Origin: Brevibacillus centrosporus
GTDB lineage: Bacteria > Bacillota > Bacilli > Brevibacillales > Brevibacillaceae
Length of the DNA: 64,000 bases
NCBI RefSeq assembly: GCF_003710815.1
Contig: NZ_RHHP01000015.1
Coordinates: forward strand, 186,001-250,000
Direction: 5' to 3'
The notes below the pieces were generated by a model, which had not been told where the DNA came from, ran no database searches, and saw nothing but the letters and a program-made list of their open reading frames with translations. This document shows, piece after piece, positions 17,742 through 27,598 of the stretch (positions are counted from its first letter, which is position 1; every line of letters begins with the position of its first letter). Position numbers and translations under genes: made by a program.

Positions 17742-18869
17742 CTACATTCCTCGTCTGTGCTCGTTTTGCAAGACAGTCCAAAAGGATTTGACGCCTTCAT
17801 CAGCAAGAAAACGGCTGCCCCGTTCTTTGACGTACTGGCTCATGGCTTCGTAATAGGAGGGATTGGTCAGCCGTTCGTAATGGAACGCGATGTCGTAGGC
17901 GTCCTCGACAAACAGAGGGTATTCGCTACCGAGCAAGGCCAGGTTGCCGACTGTCCGTGTGGTCAATACAGGAACACCGAGCCCCATATACTCCAGAATG
18001 CGGGATAAGTAAGAGTGTGAGGGGTTGCGGTCTTCGGTTTTGTCATAGAGGAGGGCAACTCCGATCCCACTCTTGACGATCATCTCTTTCGTTTTCCACA
18101 TCGATTTTTGTCCGTGATCCGCGACACCGGGTCTGCGCAGCAATTTTTCAGCCTGCTTGCGGTATTTTCCGACGATAGAGGGGTAGAGTACCCGCAGCTT
18201 GGCGTCGGGAAAGTCTTTGCGTATGAGCCTGATGGCTTTGGTCGCTACAGGCAAGCCATAGCGCGGACGAATCACGCCAGCTTGGATCAGATCGAGTGGA
18301 TCGGAAGGGGAGCGACGGAGATTGAGATCGGGCATGGGCTCGACAAACTGGGGAAGTACCTGGATTTTGCGGAGAAGCTCCTCGTGGGAATAGGAGCCTT
18401 TCTGCAATTGATAGAGACGGTAGCGCTCGGCATTTGGCTCGGTTTGAAAAAAGACGACGCGGGAATGGCGAAAGACGTAATCGAGTCTGCGCATGATATA
18501 CGGGTCGTTGAGATTGTACTGGATGGCCAAAAACAAAAGCTTGGAGCCGAGCGACCTTTTCATTCTTAGCAGCTTCACTGCTTCATTGCGGCCGCGGATG
18601 AAAATGAAATCATAGGGCTTTTTCCGGTCGCGGGCAATGATTTCCTCATGAGGATCATTGGCTTGGAAAAAGCGGATATGCTGAAAGGTAAAGCCACCCA
18701 TCCCAACTCGAAAGCGAAAGGGAAGGACACACTCGAACGTATAGAGCTGTCGCTCGGACTCGGACAGCTGGGACAGCTTGCGATCGAGCGCGCGCAGTAG
18801 GATGAAGAACTGCAGAACATTTCCCTTTGGCTTGAATTCGATGAGATTGCAATAAAAACAAATTCTCAC
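17742..18869 (-). CDS. Glycosyltransferase-like protein (GT-B fold)
   Basis: A 375-residue protein. The N-terminal domain begins MRICFYCNLIEFKPKGN, and the C-terminal half has the layout of GT4 glycosyltransferases: DLIQAGVIRPRYGL, the PDAKLRVLYPS strand, and SYLSRILEYMGLGVPVLTTRTVGN, where the donor-binding E(x)7E-like region would lie. The GTG start follows GAAGGAGAG. It stands alone, convergent with the IclR gene. Acceptor and donor are unknown; a role in surface or spore polysaccharide is possible. Confidence 0.72.
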   Translation of the reverse strand: MRICFYCNLIEFKPKGNVLQFFILLRALDRKLSQLSESERQLYTFECVLPFRFRVGMGGFTFQHIRFFQANDPHEEIIARDRKKPYDFIFIRGRNEAVKLLRMKRSLGSKLLFLAIQYNLNDPYIMRRLDYVFRHSRVVFFQTEPNAERYRLYQLQKGSYSHEELLRKIQVLPQFVEPMPDLNLRRSPSDPLDLIQAGVIRPRYGLPVATKAIRLIRKDFPDAKLRVLYPSIVGKYRKQAEKLLRRPGVADHGQKSMWKTKEMIVKSGIGVALLYDKTEDRNPSHSYLSRILEYMGLGVPVLTTRTVGNLALLGSEYPLFVEDAYDIAFHYERLTNPSYYEAMSQYVKERGSRFLADEGVKSFWTVLQNEHRRGM

Positions 18870-19038
18870 GTGATTCTCTCCTTCACAGGGCTCTTCACTA
18901 TGGTATTGGGATTAGAGGCGGATGGCTACCCGAAAGAAGAAAATCCAGAAAGAACAATCACTTACTCGAATAAAAAACTTTACTCAAGTTAATTTATTGA
19001 TTATTATGTAGATATCGAAAGGGATATAGGAGATCATC

Positions 19039-19662
19039 ATGAAACTATCGTTGCGTGAAAAGAAAAAGGCGAAGACCAAGCTCGCATTGCTGCATGCCAG
19101 TCTGAATCTGATCGGGGAGCGTTCCTTTCGGCAGGTGCCTGTAGAGGAAATCTGTCAGCAGGTGGACGTCTCCAAAGTAACTTTTTTCAAGTTTTTCCCG
19201 CAAAAAGAAGATGTGCTCATCTTTTTCATGAGTGTCTGGCAGGCGCAATGCTTTTTGGAGCTCGTCGATGCCGGTAAGCGGGGGTGGGAGGGAGTTCGTC
19301 ATATTTACGGAAAAGTGGCAGAGGATGCTAGGGAACAACCCGGGATTATGCTGAGTCTAATCAGCTTTTTGTCTGAGCAAAAAATGCATCCGTGGGTGCC
19401 GAAGCTGACGGAAGCAGAGCTGTCACTGTTATTTCCAGAAAGAGATACCCATGGAGTTGAAGAGGTAACGCTCGATCAAATTTTCAAACGCTGTGTGAAA
19501 GAGATCAAGGAAGAGAAAGAGCTCGTGGATCAAGTAACGGCCGAAGAAGCAGTGGAGCTTCTGTTCTCGATCTTCTACGGCGCCTTTTTATCCGCGCATT
19601 TGTTTCGTTCCACCGATTATATGGCGTATTACGATATGCACCTCAAATTACTGAGGAGGTAG
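19039..19662 (+). CDS. TetR-family transcriptional regulator
   Basis: A 207-residue protein. The N-terminal helix-turn-helix (about 10-55) has the TetR pattern (ALLHASLNLIGERSFRQVPVEEICQQVDVSKVTFFKFFPQKED given in shortened form: LIGERSFRQVPVEEIC, then VSKVTFFKFF). The rest is an all-helical ligand domain. The ATG follows ATAGGAGATCATC. It lies 7 bp before the DUF4188 gene, so the two are co-transcribed and the regulator probably controls the pair. Confidence 0.87.
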   Translation: MKLSLREKKKAKTKLALLHASLNLIGERSFRQVPVEEICQQVDVSKVTFFKFFPQKEDVLIFFMSVWQAQCFLELVDAGKRGWEGVRHIYGKVAEDAREQPGIMLSLISFLSEQKMHPWVPKLTEAELSLLFPERDTHGVEEVTLDQIFKRCVKEIKEEKELVDQVTAEEAVELLFSIFYGAFLSAHLFRSTDYMAYYDMHLKLLRR

Positions 19663-19669
19663 GTGCCCG

Positions 19670-20173
19670 ATGGCAAAAGTAGTCCCTGGAAGATTTACGG
19701 CCCGTATAGAAGGCCCTTTTGTCGTGTTCATCATCGGCATGCGGGTAAACCGCTTATGGGCCTTTCATAAGTGGGTTCCTGTTGCGACAGCCATGGGTGG
19801 CATGCTTAAAGAGCTGTATGAGCACCCGGAGCTCGGCTTTTTGGGGAATTCATCCCATATGAATATGCGTGAAGTGACGCAGATTCAGTATTGGCGCTCC
19901 TATGAGCATCTCGAAAAGTATGCGAGAGGCAGCCACAATCATTTAACGGCATGGAAGAAGTTCAACCAGTCGATCGGGTCAGATGGGACGGTTGGGATCT
20001 TTCACGAGACGTACCTCGTGGAAGCGGGGAAATATGAGTGTCTTTATGGAAACATGCCTGTATGGGGTCTGGCAAAAGCAGGCGAGCATCTGCCAGCAGT
20101 CGGAATGCGGGAAACGGCCAGGCGACGTTTAGGAGGACAAAACGACCCCGCAGTTCCCACTCCTCCACAATAA
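19670..20173 (+). CDS. DUF4188 (monooxygenase-like) protein
   Basis: A 167-residue protein with the DUF4188 landmarks: RFTARIEGPFVVFIIGMRVN near the start, IQYWRSYEHLEKYAR in the middle and GIFHETYLVEAGKYEC later. The fold resembles ferredoxin-like antibiotic-biosynthesis monooxygenases; no reaction is known. The ATG follows GAGGAGGT. It forms a two-gene unit with the TetR gene. Confidence 0.82.
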   Translation: MAKVVPGRFTARIEGPFVVFIIGMRVNRLWAFHKWVPVATAMGGMLKELYEHPELGFLGNSSHMNMREVTQIQYWRSYEHLEKYARGSHNHLTAWKKFNQSIGSDGTVGIFHETYLVEAGKYECLYGNMPVWGLAKAGEHLPAVGMRETARRRLGGQNDPAVPTPPQ

Positions 20174-20314
20174 GCTGAGAAAGCGGTACGTAGTTTCCCT
20201 GGCGCTGGAAGGATATTCTAGCTCGAAAGCGAATACATGAAATACCGGGAAAGAGCCGCGAATAGCGGTTCTTTCTCTATGTGCAGATCGCTCTGATACG
20301 TATGGGGAGAACTT

Positions 20315-21515
20315 TTGGGAAAGAAAAGCAGCAGAGAGAGAGAAGCGGCTTGGGAAGGGACTGGGGGGAGAAAGCTGAGAGTTGTACTGATCGATGATGA
20401 ACGGTTGGCGATCCAGTATATGGAGAAAATACTGGATGGCATAGAAGGAATAGATCGTGGGAAGGTATCAAGATTCTGTCAAGGCACTTCACGATATACA
20501 AAGCCTGCGTCCTGATGTCGTGTTTCTGGATGTTGAAATGCCGGAGCGGGACGGGATAGAGACGGCAGAGGAGATTTCACTTCTTTTGCCTGATACCGAT
20601 ATTGTTTTCGTAACCGCGTATCAGGAATATGCAGTGAAAGCATTTGAACTGGATGCCCTGGATTACGTTTTGAAGCCGGTACAGCGTGAACGTTTACAGA
20701 AAACCTTGAAGCGGCTGCAAAAAGAAAAGGAATGGATGGCCGAGGAGAAACGGGAGAGCTCACCTCAGGCAAAAATTCACTGTTTCCAATCCTTGCAAAT
20801 CGAGGTATCCGGGCTTCAGACCATCCGCTGGCGAACCGCAAAGGCGCAGGAGCTGTTTGCTTTTCTGATCCATCGCCGGGGAAAGCCCGTCCGAAAAGAT
20901 TACCTGCTGGAGCTTTTTTGGACGGATATGGAATGGAAGAAAGGCTACTCGCTGCTGTATACAACGGTGTATCAAATCCGGAAGACACTGGAGCGGCTGG
21001 GCAACGGCTTGAAAATCACCAACCTTGAGGATGGATACTTGCTAGAGATGGGCGGAATCAGCCTCGATGTGGAAGAATGGGAGAGCCAGCTGCGAAGTCT
21101 GCCGCCGATCTCGGAGGACAGTCTGAGTAAGCATATGGAGCTGATTGAGCAGTACCGCGGAGATTACTTCGCGGAGTACGACTATTTATGGGCAGAAAGT
21201 GAGCGCCAGCTTCTGCTGGAAGACTGGTATGATCATGCGATGCAGGTGGGCCGCTACCTGGTGGGCGAAAGGGAGTATCCGAAAGCGATTGCCTTGTACC
21301 TGCGCTTGCTGCGGTTTTTGCCGCATTTGGAGGAGTTGCATTTCACACTCATGCAGCAGTACGATACGGTGGGAGACAGGGAGGCTGTTACCTTACAGTA
21401 CAACCAGCTGAGAAATATGCTTAAGGAAGACTTTGATATGGACCCGCGCCCGGACGTAACGGAATGGCTTCAGAAGCGGAAGCACGTCTATCGGGGCGAA
21501 ATCGAAGGGAATTAA
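20315..21515 (+). pseudogene. Frameshifted response regulator with BTAD domain (SARP-like)
   Basis: The first frame has the receiver start LRVVLIDDERLAIQYMEKILDG. At about 20452-20455 the frame changes, and the rest continues from 20457: RPDVVFLDVEMPERDGIET (phospho-Asp), DYVLKPVQ, an OmpR-type winged helix, and a bacterial transcriptional activator domain to 21515. The pattern fits loss of a dinucleotide (GAGA to GA) or one extra base. The natural start should lie at 20375, where a CTG stands behind GGGGGGAG; the only in-frame ATG is 20315. A damaged start plus a frameshift suggests decay. No partner kinase is nearby. Confidence 0.8.
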
Positions 21516-21536
21516 GGCAAGTGGGAGGTGACTCGT

Positions 21537-21620
21537 ATGAAATACTCCTTTGTCCGCGTTGCCGGATGTGGCTCTAAGCAAAGAGTTCCTCAAAATCTTT
21601 GTTTAGAGCCTACTCTATAA
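21537..21620 (+). other. 27-codon ORF with strong ribosome site
   Basis: The ATG is preceded by GGGAGGTG at ideal spacing and reads 27 codons (MKYSFVRVAGCGSKQ...) to TAA. It has no recognised family. It may be the shortened start of a lost gene, since the following region is rearranged. Half of the 14-bp inverted repeat lies inside it. Confidence 0.3.
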
Positions 21621-21643
21621 CTGCAAGTCGGAACTCTTTGCTT
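21576..21643. repeat. Perfect 14-bp inverted repeat with 40-nt spacer
   Basis: AAGCAAAGAGTTCC at 21576-21589 and GGAACTCTTTGCTT at 21630-21643. It could form a long stem, or be the ends of a tiny mobile remnant. It has no U-run and so is not a normal terminator. Confidence 0.6.
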
Positions 21644-21686
21644 CTCTATATACGAAAAACCGTGATATAGATGGGAGCAAAGTGAA

Positions 21687-21986
21687 ATGAAATACGTCAA
21701 TGCAAATAAAATGCTGCCGGCAGAGCTTCTGCGCAGCATTCAGGAATATACGCAAGGCAGCTATTTGTACATCCCCGTTCGCGAGGGACACAAGAAGCGG
21801 TGGGGGACGCGCACGGAATCCAAGCATCTGTTGCGCAAGCGCAATGAGTCGATCATCTCGGCGTATCGGTCAGGTGCTTCTGTGAAGGAACTCGCACTCC
21901 AGTATCACTTAACGGAGCCATTCTATCCGCTTCTTGCAATCCATGGAGACTGTGGAAGTGGATCAGAAGGTCACACATGGAGATAA
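21687..21986 (+). pseudogene. CD3324-type (Mor-like) DNA-binding protein, 3' end lost
   Basis: The first about 78 residues follow the CD3324 family: MKYVNANKMLPAELLRSIQE, YLYIPVREGHKKRWGTRTES, then ISAYRSGASVKELALQYHLTE. At the point where the recognition helix should follow, the frame runs into foreign sequence (PFYPLLAIHGD...), which is the coding region of a metallo-hydrolase read out of frame. The gene is therefore truncated by a deletion near 21915-21930. Confidence 0.7.
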
Positions 21987-22284
21987 GCTGCCCTGGTGCG
22001 GTGGAATAGAAGTCATTCATACCCCGGGACACATGCCAGGCCATCTGTCCCTGTATCTAGCTGGCACCAAAACGCTGATCACCGGTGATGCGGTAGTGAT
22101 CAAGGATGGAAAGCTCGCTATCGCCAATCCGCAGTATTCCTTGGATCTGGATGCAGCCATTGGCTCGCTTCACCGCTTGCTGGATTATGACTTTGAGCAG
22201 ATCGTCTGTTACCACGGAGGGCTGTTTTCGGGAAACGGGAGAGAAGCTCTGCATGAACTCATTCAAGCCTACAAGAAGAGGTGA
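21934..22284 (+). pseudogene. MBL-fold hydrolase, C-terminal half only
   Basis: About 116 codons match the second half of a metallo-beta-lactamase-fold hydrolase: LPWCGGIEVIHTPGHMPGHLSLYL (HTPGHxPGH), KTLITGDAVV (metal-bridging Asp) and IVCYHGGLF (final His). The N-terminal half with the HxHxDH motif is missing. Together with the truncated gene before it, this marks one deletion junction. The fragment cannot be catalytic. Confidence 0.78.
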
Positions 22285-22287
22285 GCA

Positions 22288-23053
22288 GTGGTGAATCAAA
22301 ACAAATACGATGAGACCGAATTTTTTTCAGCCTATCAGCAAATGACGCGGTCCCAAAAAGGCTTGGAGGGGGGCAGGAGAATGGCATGTATTCAAGGCGC
22401 TGCTGCCCGAATTGCAGGATAAGCATGTACTTGATCTGGGATGTGGCTTTGGCTGGCACTGTCGTTATGCACGGGAAGCGGGGGCAAGCTCGGTAGTAGG
22501 AGTGGATCTCTCGGAGAAGATGCTGAAGAAAGCACGGGAGATGACCGAGGATGACCTCGCTGTTACCTATATCCGGATGCCAATTGAGGACATCGCTTTT
22601 CCTTCTGACCAGTTTGACGTCGTAATCAGTTCGCTTGCGATCCATTACGTGCAAGACTTCGGCGAGCTTTGCAGCAAAGTACATGCATGCCTCAAGCCTG
22701 GAGGTACTTTCCTGCTATCTGTCGAGCATCCGATCTTTACCGCCCGCGAAGAACAAGATTGGATCATAGACGACCAAGGCAAACGCCTGTATTGGCCAGT
22801 CGATCATTATCAAATGGAGGGGAGCCGCTGTACCTCCTTCCTGGCCGAGAATGTGATCAAGTACCACCGAACCGTCTCGACCTATATGAATGACTTGATC
22901 GGTAATGGATTCACGATCAAAGCCGTGCAAGAGCCAATGCCTTCTGCCGAAATGCTCGATGAAGTAGACGGGATGCGAGATGAGCTGCGCAGACCCATGT
23001 TCCTGATCATGAAGGCAGTAAAGGCTAATGCGCTGGATGACAGGCAGATATAA
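22288..23053 (+). pseudogene. SAM-dependent class I methyltransferase, frameshifted in a G6 run
   Basis: GTG at 22288/22291 after AGAGGTG gives NQNKYDETEFFSAYQQMTRS in the first frame. At the run of six G (22368-22373) the frame must shift by one base to continue AGEWHVFKALLPELQDKHVLDLGCGFGW in shortened form (VLDLGCGFGW is motif I). Later motifs VVGVDLS, FDVVISSLAIHYV and LKPGGTFLLSVEHP are intact to 23053. Five G would restore a protein of about 254 residues. A sequencing error or phase-variable tract is as possible as true loss. Confidence 0.8.
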
Positions 23054-23059
23054 AAAAGG

Positions 23060-23097
23060 AGAGGTCATCCGAGAGCTTCGATACGGATGGCCTCTTT
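23060..23097. terminator. Bidirectional terminator
   Basis: The stem AGAGGtCATCCG/CGGATGgCCTCT has A-rich flank before and T-rich after, between convergent genes. Confidence 0.75.
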
Positions 23098-23116
23098 CGT
23101 TTTTCAGCAGGGCAGC

Positions 23117-23449
23117 CTAAAAGCCGGGCAGGTTGTCCAGATTGTTTTCCTTGATCCCGTCAGGCTCGCTGCGCAAAATATCCCGACCGTACTTGTGAAA
23201 GACGTCGACATGGGCGAGCTTTCCTGCTTTGGCTTCGGTCAAGGCAGTGATGTAATCCAGCTCTCTGCCCGAGTCTGTCTTAAAGGCGATGAGATCGCCG
23301 TCATCATTTTTGCGTACGGCAACGATCTGTTCTTTGCCATCGATGGTTTGGTTGTTCATACCGCCATTTTCTTCGATGGCTTGCTGTTCGCCATTTGCTT
23401 TGTACTGGGCATAAATTTGGGCAAAGTCTTTTTCATTAGTTGGGTTCAT
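23117..23449 (-). CDS. DUF3892 domain protein
   Basis: A 110-residue soluble protein. The C-terminal 65 residues follow DUF3892: IVAVRKNDDGDLIAFKTDSG, ITALTEAKAGKLAHVDVF, then ILRSEPDG..NNLDNLP. The N-terminal 40 residues are polar and probably flexible. The ATG follows GAGGAG. Function unknown. It is a single gene. Confidence 0.8.
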   Translation of the reverse strand: MNPTNEKDFAQIYAQYKANGEQQAIEENGGMNNQTIDGKEQIVAVRKNDDGDLIAFKTDSGRELDYITALTEAKAGKLAHVDVFHKYGRDILRSEPDGIKENNLDNLPGF

Positions 23450-23514
23450 GTCAGATTCCTCCTCTATGGATAAGGGTGTCTAGGAATGGCAGCAGCCATG
23501 CGCGCAATTGGAAG

Positions 23515-23528
23515 TTTCAATATTGAAA
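23515..23528. promoter_or_regulatory. Perfect palindrome TTTCAATATTGAAA, possible operator
   Basis: It lies between the divergent DUF3892 gene and EamA transporter gene, 76 bp before the latter's start. No regulator is assigned. Confidence 0.4.
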
Positions 23529-23603
23529 TAATAGGAGATAACGAGGATACTGGTAAGTACAAGTACAGAAAAAGAGTTTGTCTACAAACGAGGAGTGGAA
23601 GCA

Positions 23604-24527
23604 TTGGAGGGAAAACGGGCTTGGTGGCTGTTGGTATTTTGCAATTTGTTCTGGGCAGGCAACTACATATTCGGCAAATTCGTCGTGACCGAAATGACGC
23701 CCTTGTGGCTGACTTTCGCGAGGTGGGTCCTGGCCCTTGTCGTTTTGATTCCGCTGGCGATTGTTTTGGAGAAACCGGATTGGAGACAGGTCGCAAAGGC
23801 ATGGCTGCCCTTAACCTTGATGGGGCTGTTCGGGGTGATCGGATTTAATGTACTGCTGTATTCGTCGCTCGAGCATACTTCCGCGACAAATGCGGCTTTG
23901 GTAACGGCTTTAAATCCTGTGGTCATCGTGCTGTTTTCGGTGTTTTTCTTGCGTGAAAAAGTATCGCGCATCCAGGCCACCGGGTTTATCCTCTCGCTAT
24001 TCGGGGTGCTCGTCATCTTGACGCAAGGGCATGTTTTGCGCGTCTTTCAAACGGACTACAATCAGGGAGACTTGCTCGTCCTGTGCTGTGTACTGGTATG
24101 GACCCTGTATTCCATCATAGGGAAGAAGGTAAAGGGGGTATCGCCGATTACGGCCACAGCAGCTTCAACCGCGTTAGCTGTTGTCATGATGCTTCCTTTT
24201 GCCATCGCAGAGGGGGTCGACTTTAGCGCATTGAGCCCGCTAGCTTTCACCGGTATTGCTTACATTGTTTTGTTTCCGTCCATTTGTTCCTTTGTGTTCT
24301 GGAACGTATCGGTACGAGCCGTAGGAGCGAGCCAGGCAGGCATCACCTTAAACCTGATCCCGGTCTTCACCGCGATGATCAGCGTGGCATTGGGGGAGCG
24401 GATCTCGCAGTCACAAGTGTGGGGAGGACTGCTCGTCTTTATCGGGGTTACGTTTGCTTCCGGTTTGATCGATCAGCGCTGGAAACGCAGACAGGCAAAA
24501 TCGTCCGCCGAAGTGATGGATAGATAA
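23604..24527 (+). CDS. EamA/DMT-family transporter
   Basis: About 307 residues with ten membrane helices in two EamA repeats (WAGNYIFGKFVVTEMTPLW; later VLVWTLYSIIGKKV). The conserved region AATNAALVTALNPVVIVLFS-type end of repeat one is visible, as is the second-repeat stretch QAGITLNLIPVFTAMIS. The family exports amino acids or metabolites; the substrate is unknown. TTG 23604 is preferred because GAGGAGTG precedes it; GTG 23595 is an alternative. Confidence 0.85.
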   Translation: MEGKRAWWLLVFCNLFWAGNYIFGKFVVTEMTPLWLTFARWVLALVVLIPLAIVLEKPDWRQVAKAWLPLTLMGLFGVIGFNVLLYSSLEHTSATNAALVTALNPVVIVLFSVFFLREKVSRIQATGFILSLFGVLVILTQGHVLRVFQTDYNQGDLLVLCCVLVWTLYSIIGKKVKGVSPITATAASTALAVVMMLPFAIAEGVDFSALSPLAFTGIAYIVLFPSICSFVFWNVSVRAVGASQAGITLNLIPVFTAMISVALGERISQSQVWGGLLVFIGVTFASGLIDQRWKRRQAKSSAEVMDR

Positions 24528-24537
24528 ACAGACAAGC

Positions 24538-24577
24538 AAAAAGGCAGCGCATCGTCGAAACGATGGCTGCCTTTTTT
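24538..24577. terminator. Bidirectional terminator between transporter and aconitase
   Basis: The stem AAGGCAGC...GCTGCCTT has an inner ATCGT/ACGAT pair, with A5 before and T6 after. Confidence 0.85.
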
Positions 24578-24615
24578 ATGGGTGGGTGCTGTTACGAACT
24601 TATTTGATAACGATC

Positions 24616-27345
24616 TTATGCGTTAACTGGTTTGCCTTCATCCAGCAACTGACGCAGTACAGTTTGCAGGATACCACCGTTGCGATAGTAGTCTACGTCT
24701 ACCATGGAGTCCAGACGAACCAGTACTTCGAATTCGAAGCTGCTGCCGTCATTACGGGAAGCCTGTACTTTTACGCGTTGGCCTGGTTGAACGTCATCGG
24801 ACAGACCTACAATGCTGAAGGATTCTGTTCCGTCGATGTTCAGTGTTTTCCAGCTTTGGCCGTCTACGAATTGCAGAGGGAGTACGCCCATACCTACCAG
24901 GTTTGCACGGTGGATACGCTCGAAGCTCTCAGCAATAACCGCTTTGATGCCCAAGAGGAATGTACCTTTTGCTGCCCAGTCACGGGAAGAACCAGTACCG
25001 TACTCTTTACCAGCCAGTACAACGAGTGGAGTACCGTCTGCTTGATACTTCATGGAAGCATCGTAGATGGACATTACTTCGTCAGTTGGCAGGTATTTGG
25101 TTACGCCACCTTCAGTTCCAGGAGCCACTTGGTTGCGGATACGAATGTTCGCGAAAGTACCGCGCATCATTACGTCATGGCTACCACGGCGAGCACCGTA
25201 GGAGTTGAAGTCTTTGCGTTCTACGCCGTTCGCTTGCAGATAGAGACCTGCAGGGCTGGTTGGCGAGATGTTACCTGCTGGGGAGATGTGGTCAGTTGTC
25301 ACAGAGTCACCGAACAGAGCGATGGTTTTCGCTGCTTTGATGTCTGCGATCGCTGCGATTTCGCCAGCCAGGTTTTTGAAGAATGGCGGTTCTTGGATGT
25401 ACGTGGATTTTTCATCCCACTCGTACAGATCGCCAGTTGGAACGTCGATTTGGTTCCAAGCTTCGTTTTGTGTAAACACTTGACCGTACTCAGCACGGAA
25501 CAGAGCAGGATTCATCGCTTTGTCCATAGCTGCTGCGATCTCTTGAGGAGATGGCCAGATGTCTTTCAGGAATACTGGCTCTCCGTCTTTGCCAGTACCG
25601 ATTGGTTCGGTAGTCAGGTCGATATCCACAGTACCCGCCAGTGCGTATGCAATAACGAGTGGAGGCGAAGCGAGATAGTTCGCTTTTACCTGTGCATGGA
25701 TACGTCCTTCGAAGTTACGGTTACCGGACAGAACAGCGGCTACAGTCAGATCTTCATCAGCGATTGCTTTGCTGGTTTCCTCTGGCAATGGACCGGAGTT
25801 ACCAATGCAAGTGGTGCAGCCATAACCTACGACGTTGAAGCCGATAGCGTCGAGGGAATCGATCAGGCCAGCGTCTTTCAGGTATTGTGTAACAACACGG
25901 GAACCTGGAGCCAGGGAGCTCTTCACGTAAGCTGGTTTGGTCAGACCTTTTTCCACAGCTTTTTTCGCCAGGATACCTGCGCCGAGCATTACACTTGGGT
26001 TAGAAGTATTGGTACAGGAAGTGATCGCTGCGATTACTACCGCACCTGTTTTCAATGTAGCTTTCTCGCCATTTGCATAAACAACTGGTGCGGAAGCTGC
26101 AATTTTCTCATCGGAGAGACCAAAGCCGCCTTTGTCGATCGGCGTACGCAAGCTGCTGTTGAAGGATTCCTTCATAGCAGTCAACTCTACGCGGTCTTGT
26201 GGACGTTTTGGACCAGCGAGGCTCGGTACTACAGTGGACAGATCCAGTTCCAATGTTTCGGAGAATACTGGGTCGACAGTGTCGTCGGTACGGAAGAGAC
26301 CTTGTGCTTTGGTGTAAGTTTCCACCAGAGAGATCAAATCTTCTTCGCGGCCTGTTTGACGCATATAGTTGAGCGTTTCGGAGTCTACTGGGAAGAAGCC
26401 CATCGTAGCGCCGTATTCAGGAGCCATGTTCGCTACAGTCGCACGGTCAGCCAGCGAGATGTTGGACAGGCCAGGTCCGTAGAACTCTACGAATTTCCCT
26501 ACAACGCCTTTTTTACGCAGCATTTGGGTAACAGTCAGAGCCAGGTCAGTTGCAGTTGCACCAGCACTCAGGGTACCAGTCAGTTTGAAACCAACGACTT
26601 CTGGTGTTACGAAATACAGAGGTTGGCCGAGCATTCCTGCTTCTGCCTCGATACCGCCAACGCCCCAGCCAAGAACACCAAGACCGTTGATCATAGTGGT
26701 GTGGGAGTCAGTACCTACGAGAGAGTCAGGGAAAGCTACCAGTTCGCCATCTACTTCACGAGTAGCGATAACCGTTGCCAGGTACTCCAGGTTTACTTGG
26801 TGAACGATACCAGTTGCTGGAGGAACCGCACGGAAGTTGTCAAACGCAGTTTGTGCCCAACGCAGGAAGCGGTAGCGCTCTTGGTTGCGTTCGAATTCCA
26901 GCTTCATGTTGTTTTCCAGAGCAGATGCGTTACCGAAATCGTCAACCATGACGGAGTGGTCGATAACCAGGTCAACTGGAACCAACGGGTTGATTCGTTT
27001 TGGATCTCCACCAGCGCGCTTCATCGCGATACGCATAGCAGCCAAGTCTACAACGGCAGGAACACCGGTGAAGTCTTGCAGTACGATACGTGCAGGCATG
27101 AGTGGTACTTCTTGGTTTTCGTCGCGTCCTTTTGTCCAGGTCGCCAGTTGTTGTACGTGTTCTTTAGTGATAGCGCGGCCATCGAACTGACGTACAGCAG
27201 CCTCGAGCAGAACTTTAATGGAGAACGGCAGCTTGGAAACTTCTCCAACGCCTTGTTCTTCCAACCCTTGCAGGCGATAGTACGCGAAAGACTTGTCGCC
27301 TACTTGCAGGGAAGATTTTACTTTGTAAGCATCTTTGTTAGCCAA
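24616..27345 (-). CDS. acnA: Aconitate hydratase
   Basis: A 909-residue TCA-cycle enzyme interconverting citrate and isocitrate with a [4Fe-4S] cluster; this family also acts as an iron-responsive RNA-binding protein in Bacillus. Cluster ligands appear in [16 protein letters not shown] and [12 protein letters not shown]; active-site motifs are [16 protein letters not shown] and [12 protein letters not shown]. The frame opens at 27354, but that TTG touches GGAGG; TTG 27345 is the better start ([10 protein letters not shown]). A TATAAT -10 sequence (complement of 27421-27426) and a palindrome in the leader (27376-27392) suggest repressor control. Confidence 0.96.
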   Translation of the reverse strand: MANKDAYKVKSSLQVGDKSFAYYRLQGLEEQGVGEVSKLPFSIKVLLEAAVRQFDGRAITKEHVQQLATWTKGRDENQEVPLMPARIVLQDFTGVPAVVDLAAMRIAMKRAGGDPKRINPLVPVDLVIDHSVMVDDFGNASALENNMKLEFERNQERYRFLRWAQTAFDNFRAVPPATGIVHQVNLEYLATVIATREVDGELVAFPDSLVGTDSHTTMINGLGVLGWGVGGIEAEAGMLGQPLYFVTPEVVGFKLTGTLSAGATATDLALTVTQMLRKKGVVGKFVEFYGPGLSNISLADRATVANMAPEYGATMGFFPVDSETLNYMRQTGREEDLISLVETYTKAQGLFRTDDTVDPVFSETLELDLSTVVPSLAGPKRPQDRVELTAMKESFNSSLRTPIDKGGFGLSDEKIAASAPVVYANGEKATLKTGAVVIAAITSCTNTSNPSVMLGAGILAKKAVEKGLTKPAYVKSSLAPGSRVVTQYLKDAGLIDSLDAIGFNVVGYGCTTCIGNSGPLPEETSKAIADEDLTVAAVLSGNRNFEGRIHAQVKANYLASPPLVIAYALAGTVDIDLTTEPIGTGKDGEPVFLKDIWPSPQEIAAAMDKAMNPALFRAEYGQVFTQNEAWNQIDVPTGDLYEWDEKSTYIQEPPFFKNLAGEIAAIADIKAAKTIALFGDSVTTDHISPAGNISPTSPAGLYLQANGVERKDFNSYGARRGSHDVMMRGTFANIRIRNQVAPGTEGGVTKYLPTDEVMSIYDASMKYQADGTPLVVLAGKEYGTGSSRDWAAKGTFLLGIKAVIAESFERIHRANLVGMGVLPLQFVDGQSWKTLNIDGTESFSIVGLSDDVQPGQRVKVQASRNDGSSFEFEVLVRLDSMVDVDYYRNGGILQTVLRQLLDEGKPVNA

Positions 27346-27375
27346 TGTATACAACCTCCCTAAAGAATTCTTGGG

Positions 27376-27392
27376 GTTTCATCAGGTGAAAC
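27376..27392. promoter_or_regulatory. 17-bp near-palindrome GTTTCATCAGGTGAAAC in the aconitase leader
   Basis: It matches the palindrome before the IclR gene at 16 of 17 positions. It lies between the -10 hexamer and the ribosome site, where a bound repressor would block transcription. A further GTTTC half-site follows at 27396-27400. Confidence 0.6.
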
Positions 27393-27598
27393 GCAGTTTC
27401 GTTTCCTTCATTACGAACCTATTATACTCGATTTATTTCTTGCCATCTACCCCAAATTCATCATTTATATACAAAAATCATGGGAGAAAAAATAGGCACC
27501 GATCTCAAATAGGGAACCTAGCCTATCGTATTATCCCGTTTATATTCCGTTTACATTCATCCATTAATGTTTCTTTTGCAAGGGAGTAGCGGCACCAG

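Noticed and set aside
24586..27363. A 925-codon open frame on the plus strand opposite aconitase
   Set aside because: It is the antisense shadow of acnA; its amino-acid composition is abnormal (very rich in Cys, Phe and Tyr), while the minus-strand frame is a textbook aconitase.
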